A stretch of DNA of 12,728 nucleotides from the NCBI GenBank assembly GCA_964575225.1, contig CAZNQW010000106.1:1-12728 (forward strand). Direction: 5' to 3'. Position 1 is the stretch's first letter. Each line of letters begins with the position of its first letter. This DNA is from CAZNQW01 sp964575225 (GTDB taxonomy: Bacteria; Chloroflexota; Anaerolineae; JAAYZQ01). The translations under genes were made by a program, and so were the position numbers. Below the pieces are notes generated by a model that was not told where the DNA came from, searched no databases, and worked only from the letters and a program-made list of their open reading frames with translations. Positions 7,074-12,728 of this stretch are shown piece by piece.

Positions 7074-8264
7074 TCACCTCAAGAGGGCGGCGACCTCGGG
7101 CGTCGTCCACAAGGCGGCGCCGGTGGTATCCACCACCAAGTCGCATACCTGCATCTGGGGGATATAGCAGGTGTGGGCCATCAGGAACTGATTGCGAAAA
7201 TACCGGTTGCGAAAATAGGTCGGCTCGTATTTCTTGCGGTAATCAATGTCCCGTCTCCACTTGCGCTTCATGCGCACCGGATCATCAGTCAAATAGACGC
7301 CCTTGACGCCAATCAGCGGCGCCACCTCTTCCAACAAAAACGGAAAATTGCCTTCGAGAAAGACAACGTCAGCCGGTTCGATCTCGATAGGATGGCTACC
7401 CGGTTTCAACTGGCCATCCAGGTCGTGGCTTGAGGTGGCAAACACGAAATCGTATCGCGGGGTGATGATCCGCCGTCCCTGCCGGATCTCCTCCAGGCTT
7501 TGGAGAAAAAGAGCCAGGTGAATGGCCTCTCTGCCCAGAGAGTGGATGCCCTTTGCCTCTCGATAGTCCCTGTCCGTGAGAAAGTGGTCCATCTCGATGG
7601 CCGTGGTCTTTTGGCCTGCGCGGGCAAACGACTCCCGCAGCCGCTCGACAATCTCGGTCTTGCCCGCCGCCGTCGGCCCAGCCAGGGCCAGGATGATGGG
7701 CGTTCCCCTTACCGAAACCAGCCGGTGCACGCTTTCGATAAACGCCTGGTCGATTTTTGCGTTCGCCGTCTTGAACTCCTTATACCCCAGTGACTGGGCC
7801 CGCTCGAACTCTATTTGCTTCTGTTCGAAACGCTGGAAAGGGCGGCCGCCCAAATGGGCCAGGACGGCCTCGGTGAAATAGCGGGTGCGCGTCAAAAAGA
7901 AAAACCCGCGGATGTCAAAGTAAAAATGAGCCCGCACCCACTCGACGGGGTAAGCGTCCGCCACCAGGCCCACAAATAGCATGTTCGTCAATTGAACGAT
8001 GGCCGGATCCAGCACGATACGGTCGCCCACCCGGGGCTTGAGTTGAATGGCCTCGTAGAACTCTCGACGGTTGATCCGATCGACAATCGCCCCACAGCTC
8101 TCCAGCACAACCGACGGCCAACCGCCCTCCTCGGGAACCAGGTTGTTCAAGCCATAACGAAATTCATAGAGCTCTAGATCCTGGATGCCGTCATGGATCG
8201 CCTGCATCTTTTCAAACAAGGCCTCGGAAAACCAAGTCGGATCGGCCAATCGATTCGCAGTCAC
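7074..8264 (-). CDS. P-loop kinase of uridine kinase/phosphoribulokinase type with extra N-terminal domain
   Basis: In this 396-residue protein the C-terminal half (from about residue 185) is a nucleotide-binding kinase: Walker A GPTAAGKT at 196-203 after strand PIILALA, then an acidic residue D226 in EMDHFLTDRDYRE at the position of the substrate-binding Asp of uridine kinases, ITPRYDFV, and VVFLEGNFPFL resembling the Walker B strand. The basic stretch RMKRKWRRDIDYRKKY resembles the lid region. The N-terminal ~183 residues match no domain I recognise. The family phosphorylates nucleosides, sugars or sugar phosphates; this substrate is unknown. Being last in a run with two phosphoglycerate mutases and a sugar isomerase suggests a phosphosugar substrate. 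GTG at 8264 has AGGGAAGG five bases upstream; GTG at 8270 is too close to it. Confidence 0.8.
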   Translation of the reverse strand: MTANRLADPTWFSEALFEKMQAIHDGIQDLELYEFRYGLNNLVPEEGGWPSVVLESCGAIVDRINRREFYEAIQLKPRVGDRIVLDPAIVQLTNMLFVGLVADAYPVEWVRAHFYFDIRGFFFLTRTRYFTEAVLAHLGGRPFQRFEQKQIEFERAQSLGYKEFKTANAKIDQAFIESVHRLVSVRGTPIILALAGPTAAGKTEIVERLRESFARAGQKTTAIEMDHFLTDRDYREAKGIHSLGREAIHLALFLQSLEEIRQGRRIITPRYDFVFATSSHDLDGQLKPGSHPIEIEPADVVFLEGNFPFLLEEVAPLIGVKGVYLTDDPVRMKRKWRRDIDYRKKYEPTYFRNRYFRNQFLMAHTCYIPQMQVCDLVVDTTGAALWTTPEVAALLR

Positions 8265-8300
8265 AAACACCTTCCCTGTTATGACAAGTGTCAGCGCCGG

Positions 8301-9086
8301 CTAGGCTTTCGCTTGCGCGTAGCCTTTGTCGATCAGCCAACGCAGCCCGGCCGCCACTCGCTCCGCTGAGTTGTTGGAGTGAAACTCGCAGGTGCGCAGC
8401 GCGTCCGCGGGCACATAGCGAGCGATCATGTCCCAATCAACCACTCCCCCCCCCGCCACCTGATGATCGTCCAGGCCCACCACGTCGTGCAAGTGAATGC
8501 CGACCATACGCTCTGCAAATCGTTGGAGCCATTCCTCGTGGGGGCCAAACCCCAAATGTTCCATCACCTGCCCATGACCTACGTCGTGCCAATAGCCCAC
8601 TACCTCACCGCAACCCAGGTTGAGCAGCTCGTCCAGTTCGTCGGGCAANNNNNNNNNNNNNNNNNNNNNNNNNNNNNNNNNNNNNNNNNNNNNNNNNNNN
8701 NNNNNNNNNNNNNNNNNNNNNNNNNNNNNNNNNNNNNNNNNNNNNNNNACCTGACCCGGGTGCACCACAATAGCCGGAACCCCCAATTGCCCAGCCAGAT
8801 CGATGCTGCGCTGGATCGCTTGTACCCCCAGGCGTCTCTTTTCCTCGTCCTCTGCCGAAATGAGCCAGTTGTTCTGCTTGAGCACCCGAGTCGATGGATC
8901 GGCCGGGCAGGGCTCGTGAATGCTGGCGATCAGCCCATCTAACGAACAGCCCGCCAGCATCGCTCCGCTCACGGCATGGTTCAGCTCAAATTGGGTGAAC
9001 CCCAATTCCCTCCCGGCGTCGAAAAAATCGTTCAGGTCTTCGAATCGGCCGATGGCCCACATGGTAGAAAGTGCAATCTCGGACAA
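8301..9086 (-). CDS. TIM-barrel sugar phosphate isomerase/epimerase-like protein, interrupted by assembly gap
   Basis: Both ends are coding in the same frame around a 100-N gap. The first part has a barrel strand IALSTMW, helix EDLNDFFDAGRELGFTQFEL, and ends at a strand AIVVHPGQ. The second part has VGYWHDVGHGQVMEHLGF, MVGIHLHDVVGLDDH and CEFHSNN, typical of xylose isomerase-like (AP endonuclease 2-type) barrels in which His, Asp and Glu bind a divalent metal. The missing stretch normally carries one metal-binding Glu. Such enzymes isomerise or epimerise sugars, sugar acids or inositol derivatives; the exact substrate is unknown. The TTG at 9086 is preceded by AAGGAG at a normal distance and starts just before the first strand; an ATG eight codons later would cut into it. 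It follows the ApgM gene by 62 bases and precedes the kinase by 36. Confidence 0.82.
   Translation of the reverse strand: MSEIALSTMWAIGRFEDLNDFFDAGRELGFTQFELNHAVSGAMLAGCSLDGLIASIHEPCPADPSTRVLKQNNWLISAEDEEKRRLGVQAIQRSIDLAGQLGVPAIVVHPGQXXXXXXXXXXXXXXXXXXXXXXXXXXXXXXXXXXLPDELDELLNLGCGEVVGYWHDVGHGQVMEHLGFGPHEEWLQRFAERMVGIHLHDVVGLDDHQVAGGGVVDWDMIARYVPADALRTCEFHSNNSAERVAAGLRWLIDKGYAQAKA
8649..8748. other. Assembly gap, 100 N
   Basis: Exactly 100 N interrupt the isomerase gene. A round 100 usually means unknown true length. The two coding parts share a frame, so if the gene is intact the true gap length leaves remainder 1 when divided by 3. Confidence 0.98.
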
Positions 9087-9148
9087 ATCTCTCTCCTTAT
9101 CAAATCCCCTTCTCTGGGAAGAGGGTTAAGTAAGGCAAACCCCGCCGC

Positions 9149-10354
9149 CTATGCCCCAAATTTGGCCAGTCGTCCGGCGTGGGCCAGGGCAAGAGACATC
9201 ACATTCTGCGCGGCAAGCTGACCCAGGCTGCCCCGTCGGCAGGCCCGTTCTCCAAACTCGGCCACGCCATCGGCCCGCACATAGGCACTATACAACAGCA
9301 GCGGCACCGGGTGCCAACTATGCGACTTGAGCACCGCGGGCGACGAATGGTCCCCGGCGACAAGGACCACGTCGGGCTCCAGTGCCATCAACCGCGGGAG
9401 CTGGGCATCGACGGCCTCGATAGCCCGCACCTTGCGGCAAAAGTCGCCATCCTCGCCCGCCGTGTCGGTCTCTTTGATGTGCAGATAAAAGAAATCCCAA
9501 TCCGGCCAGTGCTTTTCCAAAGCGGAAAACTCGGCTTCTGGCGACTCACCCTCCAGATCCAGCACCGTCATGCCGGTCAATCGCGCCACCCCCCGGTACA
9601 TGCCGTTGGCCGCAAGGGCGGCAGCCCGAAGCCCGTACCGAGTGGCGAACGACGGTATCTCGGGGAACCGGTCAAACCCACGCAGCAGGATCATGTTGGC
9701 CGGTCGCTCGTCGGCCAGCAATTGCCGGGCCTGGTCGAGATACCGATTGACCGCCCGCGCCATCCGCTCTGACCCTGGTTCGCGTGCCCGCACGGCCAAC
9801 GGCGGCACGCCAGTCCGCTGCGGGTCGCTGCCGGTTAACGCCTCGCCCAGGTCCTCCCCCCGCATGACGAACGCCAACCGGTGCTCCTTGATCGTCCTGG
9901 CTCGGAACTCGATGCCATCGAGGCAGATCCCGTCCAGTCGCTTGACCAAGTCGCGGCTGATCGGGGTTGGGATCCTTCCTGCCCGCCGGTCGGTCACCGA
10001 ACCGGTCACGTCCACCGAGCAGAAATTGCCTCGCGCCGCCACGTCCCCGGGTCGGGCCTCAAAATCGACCCCCATGGCCTCCAATGGACCCCGCCCAATG
10101 TTGTACTGGAAGGGATCATAGCCAAAGAGAGCCAGATGACCGGGCCCACTGCTCACTGTGACGCCATGCCCAGCCGGGATGGTCAGTCCCAGTTCCGACT
10201 CGACTGCCAGCCGGTCAAGGTTGGGCGTGCGAGCCGTCTCCAGCTCCGTCTGGCCGCCGGGCTCCTGGGGCAAGCCTCCCAGCCCGTCCATCACGATCAT
10301 TATAATCTTGGTGTCGGCCTGCACTAGCAAACTTGACAGCAATCGAGCATCCAT
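9149..10354 (-). CDS. apgM: 2,3-bisphosphoglycerate-independent phosphoglycerate mutase, ApgM type
   Basis: This 401-residue enzyme of the alkaline phosphatase superfamily interconverts 3- and 2-phosphoglycerate in glycolysis and gluconeogenesis. The N-terminal metal site is IIMIVMDGLGG with D23, followed by GQTELETARTPNLDRLA. The phospho-carrying Ser is S69 in SSGPGHLALFGYDP, then GRGPLEAMGVDFEARPGDVA. The C-terminal metal site has HIKETDTAGEDG (D297), VAGDHSSP (D335, H336) and SHSWHPVP (H345). Length and motifs match bacterial ApgM proteins. The ATG at 10354 has GAGGGA six bases upstream, and the protein reaches its first strand about 15 residues later; longer in-frame starts run into the previous gene. 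It begins 13 bases after the permuted iPGM stop, so two enzymes with the same textbook activity are co-transcribed. Confidence 0.9.
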   Translation of the reverse strand: MDARLLSSLLVQADTKIIMIVMDGLGGLPQEPGGQTELETARTPNLDRLAVESELGLTIPAGHGVTVSSGPGHLALFGYDPFQYNIGRGPLEAMGVDFEARPGDVAARGNFCSVDVTGSVTDRRAGRIPTPISRDLVKRLDGICLDGIEFRARTIKEHRLAFVMRGEDLGEALTGSDPQRTGVPPLAVRAREPGSERMARAVNRYLDQARQLLADERPANMILLRGFDRFPEIPSFATRYGLRAAALAANGMYRGVARLTGMTVLDLEGESPEAEFSALEKHWPDWDFFYLHIKETDTAGEDGDFCRKVRAIEAVDAQLPRLMALEPDVVLVAGDHSSPAVLKSHSWHPVPLLLYSAYVRADGVAEFGERACRRGSLGQLAAQNVMSLALAHAGRLAKFGA

Positions 10355-10367
10355 CCGATTCCCTCTT

Positions 10368-11951
10368 TTACGTGCTTGGCCACTGCATCCCGACACCCCA
10401 CACCAGTGCCTCATAGGCGCGCCGGGTCTTGGCATAGTTCCCATCGCGATCAAGGGCAATCCCCCGCCCCATGCCCGACACGATCTGTCCCACCCCGATA
10501 GCTTCTACCTGCTGGTCGAACATCTCGAGGAGAGCCGGTGCGCTGCCCGGCTCGGTGCTCCGGCCATCGAAAATCATATGCAGGTACACGCGGTCCAGCC
10601 CTTCGGCTTTGGCCATGCGCAGCAGAGCCAAAGGGTAATCGATGGACCCATGGGAGCTCTTTTCGGTGAGTAACCCGATCAGGTGAAGGCTCGCCCCCCG
10701 CTCTTTGGCGCCGCGAATGGCCTCCAGAAGAACCTCGTTACGGAAAAAGGAGCCATCTTTCATCGCCAGGTCCAATCGCACATCGTCCTGGAGCACCACC
10801 CGCCCGGCGCCGATGTTCATGTGCCCGGCTTCCGAATTGCCGGCCTTGCCCGGTTTCAAGCCCACCGCCTCGCCCGCCGCCTGCAACCTGCTGCACGAAC
10901 CCCGTCCCATGAGATCGTCCCAAACGGGCGTCGGAGCCAGATGGATCGGGTTGGTGTCGTCCTCCCGGCCCAGACCCCAGCCATCCAGGATCAACAACAG
11001 CACCCTCCTCGGCCCATTCCAGTCGTGGTCAGGCGCCAGCCCCACTCCCTCCATGGCCTCTGGCCGGTCAATGCCCATCGCGTGCAGAATCGTCGAGGCC
11101 AGGTCGGCCAATTTCCCATCCCGCAACGGAATGGGTGCCGGGTCACTTCCATCCAGGACCAAAAAGGGAACCAGATTGGCCGTGTGCGATACGTGAGGCG
11201 TCCCGTCAGGGTGGGTCATCAGCTCCAGATTGCCATGATCGGCCGTCACCAGGACCCGGTAATGGGCCGCCTGAGCAGCCTCCAGAATTTGCCCCAGCCG
11301 TTTGTCCACCAGCTCGGCGCACCGGATCTTGGCCTCGCGGTTGGATGTGTGGCCGATCACGTCACCGTTGGCCAGGTTGGCCACAATGAGATCGTACCCT
11401 TCTTTGACCCCGCGAATCACCTGCTCGGTGACCTCTGCCAGGCTGAGTTCCGGCACCTGTTCAAAAGGGATGCCCTGAGGCGAGGCCACGCGCACATCGT
11501 CCTCGCCCGGGAACGGCTGGCCGTGTCCGCCATTCAGAAAAAAGGTCACGTGGGCATACTTTTCCGATTCGGCCACCCGCAACTGGCGCAGTCCGGCCCG
11601 GCTCACGACCTCGCCCAGGGTGTCCTGGATGCGGCTCGGCGCAAAGGCCACGGGCAGATCCTTGAACTTTTCGTGATACAGCGTCAGAATCACAAAGGTC
11701 AGATCCTGGAAATCGCAGGTGGGGAAAGGTCGATAGTCGGCCTCCACAAACGCCTCGGTGAGTTGGACTTCGCGCTCGCCGCGCCGGCAGCAGAACACGA
11801 CCGCATCACTCTCTTGAACCCGACCGCTGGGCTTGCCCTCATCCATCAAAACAATCGGTTCAAAAGAATAATCGGTCTGTCCCTGGCGATATCCCTCGCG
11901 TACGGCATCGGCCAGCGCAAGCCCGCCGCGCCCGCGCTCACGATCAGACAT
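10368..11951 (-). CDS. gpmI: Circularly permuted cofactor-independent phosphoglycerate mutase (iPGM)
   Basis: This 527-residue protein has the parts of a normal ~510-residue iPGM in swapped order. Residues ~10-310 match the usual second half: AVREGYRQGQTDYSFEP, RGER (R57, R60), ESEKYAHVTFFLNGG (K131), NGDVIGHT (D197, H201), TADHGN (D238, H239), SHTANLVPF (H256) and LADLASTILHAMGI. After a short linker (PDHDWNGP), residues ~315-519 match the usual first half: VLLLILDGWGLG (D323), AGNSEAGHMNIGAG (catalytic S373), the H434 and R464 substrate region, and GRGIALDRD (R496, R502). All metal ligands and the phospho-Ser are present, so activity is plausible. ATG 11951 has GAGGAG seven bases upstream; a longer frame to 11996 would cross the promoter. 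The usual mutase-domain Asp after DGR is Ser465, and other lid residues differ, so the substrate may differ from phosphoglycerate. Confidence 0.9.
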   Translation of the reverse strand: MSDRERGRGGLALADAVREGYRQGQTDYSFEPIVLMDEGKPSGRVQESDAVVFCCRRGEREVQLTEAFVEADYRPFPTCDFQDLTFVILTLYHEKFKDLPVAFAPSRIQDTLGEVVSRAGLRQLRVAESEKYAHVTFFLNGGHGQPFPGEDDVRVASPQGIPFEQVPELSLAEVTEQVIRGVKEGYDLIVANLANGDVIGHTSNREAKIRCAELVDKRLGQILEAAQAAHYRVLVTADHGNLELMTHPDGTPHVSHTANLVPFLVLDGSDPAPIPLRDGKLADLASTILHAMGIDRPEAMEGVGLAPDHDWNGPRRVLLLILDGWGLGREDDTNPIHLAPTPVWDDLMGRGSCSRLQAAGEAVGLKPGKAGNSEAGHMNIGAGRVVLQDDVRLDLAMKDGSFFRNEVLLEAIRGAKERGASLHLIGLLTEKSSHGSIDYPLALLRMAKAEGLDRVYLHMIFDGRSTEPGSAPALLEMFDQQVEAIGVGQIVSGMGRGIALDRDGNYAKTRRAYEALVWGVGMQWPST

Positions 11952-11967
11952 GGGCCACTCCTCATAT

Positions 11968-11996
11968 ACTATGGAACAGGTTGACGATTCAGTCAA
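11968..11996 (-). promoter_or_regulatory. Candidate sigma70 promoter of the mutase operon
   Basis: On the minus strand TTGACT (11991-11996) and CATAGT (11968-11973) are 17 bases apart. The predicted start is only about 10-12 bases upstream of the ATG at 11951, so the Shine-Dalgarno sequence would sit at the very 5' end of the mRNA. An inverted repeat TTGAC-N6-GTCAA (11981-11996) overlaps the -35 and could be an operator. Confidence 0.5.
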
Positions 11997-12057
11997 ACTG
12001 CCCGGCGTCCAAGGCGAATTTCCTCCATCGAACGCCGCGCCTGTTGGCCTTGGGTAT

Positions 12058-12728
12058 CTAGCGCGGGGGGAATATCTCCAGTAGATCGCTCAGCTTTTCA
12101 ATGATGACGTCGGGCACGAAATCTTCCGAGGGGGGTTTTCTGTCCGGATTATCCGGATCCGACAAGATGATCACCATGCCAAAACCGGCCTCCCGCGACC
12201 CCTGCACGTCACGAATGGGGTTATCCGCCACATAGGCCGCCTGGGCCGGAGCCACACCCGCCCGGTGCACCGCTTCCAGGTAGATCTCGGGGCCGGGTTT
12301 TCGGTAGCCATAAAGCGACGACAGGACCACCGTCTGGAAATAGGGGCTCAGCCCATCCTCGTCCAGCCACTTGGGGATTTCGCGCTCGGTGATGGTATTG
12401 CTGATGATCCCCAGCCGATATCCCCGCTGGCTAAGTTCCGTCACCACCCTTCTCGCATCGGGATGGGCAAAGCGGCGGCCCATCGTCTTGCGATAAAGAA
12501 AAGTCAGCTCGCCCACCAGGGGTGCAATCTCTTCCTGGGAGCGCTCGGGCAGTAGCCACTGGGTCCAAAGCTCCTCCTCCGAAGCTTCTCGAAGTGTGTC
12601 AAAGGCCCACTTGCGATACTTTTTATACCGTACGCCTAGCCGCTCGACAAACGCCTCGGGCGACTCGTCCACAACTCCCAAGAGTGCGGCGATCTTTTTC
12701 CGGGCATCGGCCTGGTAAGGCTCATCGT
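12058..12728 (-). CDS. HAD-family hydrolase, 5' partial
   Basis: 222 residues are visible and the N-terminus lies beyond the right edge. HAD phosphatases remove phosphate from small metabolites through a phospho-Asp intermediate. The nucleophile motif DxDxT is not in the window. Visible are a helical cap (about residues 1-85), motif II GIISNT (Ser near 109), motif III Lys in YGYRKPGPEIY (near 143), and motif IV VADNPIRDVQGSREAGF (Asp near 168 and 173). This fits the HAD-IA group with a C1-type helical cap, such as YjjG- or phosphoglycolate phosphatase-like enzymes. Roughly 15-30 residues are missing. The gap of 106 bases to the next gene, with its own promoter, suggests it need not share the mutase transcript. 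The substrate is unknown; a phosphosugar would suit the neighbourhood. Confidence 0.85.
   Translation of the reverse strand, partial: DEPYQADARKKIAALLGVVDESPEAFVERLGVRYKKYRKWAFDTLREASEEELWTQWLLPERSQEEIAPLVGELTFLYRKTMGRRFAHPDARRVVTELSQRGYRLGIISNTITEREIPKWLDEDGLSPYFQTVVLSSLYGYRKPGPEIYLEAVHRAGVAPAQAAYVADNPIRDVQGSREAGFGMVIILSDPDNPDRKPPSEDFVPDVIIEKLSDLLEIFPPR

Noticed and set aside
8282..8293. TGACA-AG-TGTCA inverted repeat between isomerase and kinase genes
   Set aside because: It is short, lies inside an apparent operon, and has no promoter elements nearby; it may well be chance.
10355..10459. N-terminal extension of the ApgM protein to 10459
   Set aside because: It would overlap the end of the permuted mutase gene, and the ATG at 10354 has a proper ribosome site and matches the family start.
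10368..11951. Frameshift, gene fusion of two partial genes, or misassembly as the explanation for the swapped mutase halves
   Set aside because: Each half occurs once and is complete, the junction is in frame with a short linker, and the gene has normal start and stop signals. Misassembly cannot be fully excluded without reads.
10683..11984. Long open frame on the plus strand (433 codons) opposite the permuted mutase
   Set aside because: It is the antisense of a gene with clear catalytic motifs, and its translation shows no recognisable domain. Such frames are common opposite GC-rich genes. The same applies to the plus-strand frames at 4055-4927 and 5065-5985.
12009..12053. CCAAGGC/GCCTTGG inverted repeat after the HAD gene as a terminator
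   Set aside because: The 7-bp stem has a loop of about 31 bases and no T-run follows on the minus strand.
1..12728. tRNA or rRNA genes, CRISPR arrays, insertion sequences, integrases
   Set aside because: I found no repeat-spacer pattern, transposase or integrase motifs, tRNA-like fold or rRNA segments on either strand.

Overview
The window is a GC-rich bacterial chromosome segment in which every supported gene lies on the minus strand, so genes are read from the right edge to the left. The combination of a membrane/GAF histidine kinase with a NarL-type regulator, a bacterial ApgM-type phosphoglycerate mutase, a Tat-exported molybdoenzyme and frequent GTG/TTG starts suggests an environmental Chloroflexota (Anaerolineae-like) genome. 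That assignment is inference; no rRNA or marker gene is present. A run of exactly 100 N (8649-8748) indicates a scaffolded draft or metagenome assembly.

Right part (7074-12728), a phosphosugar/phosphoglycerate module. A HAD-family phosphatase enters from the right edge without its N-terminus. After a sigma70-like promoter come, in order: a cofactor-independent phosphoglycerate mutase (iPGM) whose halves are in swapped order, an ApgM-type phosphoglycerate mutase, a TIM-barrel sugar isomerase/epimerase interrupted by the assembly gap, and a P-loop kinase of the uridine kinase/phosphoribulokinase type with an unrecognised N-terminal domain. The first two are 13 bases apart and the rest are 62 and 36 bases apart, so this looks like one operon.

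Middle part (3745-7073), signalling. A well-formed extended -10 promoter drives a membrane-bound GAF histidine kinase, translationally coupled (TGATG) to a NarL/FixJ response regulator. Hairpins and an intrinsic terminator follow. Next is a small stand-alone receiver-like protein that lacks the phospho-accepting Asp, with its own promoter overlapped by a perfect 18-base palindrome, and then a second intrinsic terminator.

Left part (1-3351), a respiratory-type molybdoenzyme operon: a Tat-exported molybdopterin oxidoreductase of the DMSO reductase superfamily, a DmsB-like ferredoxin with four [4Fe-4S] motifs, and a TorD-like chaperone cut by the left edge. A strong 12-bp hairpin separates the ferredoxin from the chaperone. 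The signalling genes just upstream are reasonable candidates for controlling this operon, but nothing in the sequence proves it.

The standout is the iPGM at 10368-11951. It begins in what is normally the middle of the enzyme, runs to the normal C-terminus, and continues in frame into the normal N-terminal half. Nearly all catalytic and metal-binding residues remain. This is a natural circular permutation, placed beside a second, differently built phosphoglycerate mutase.
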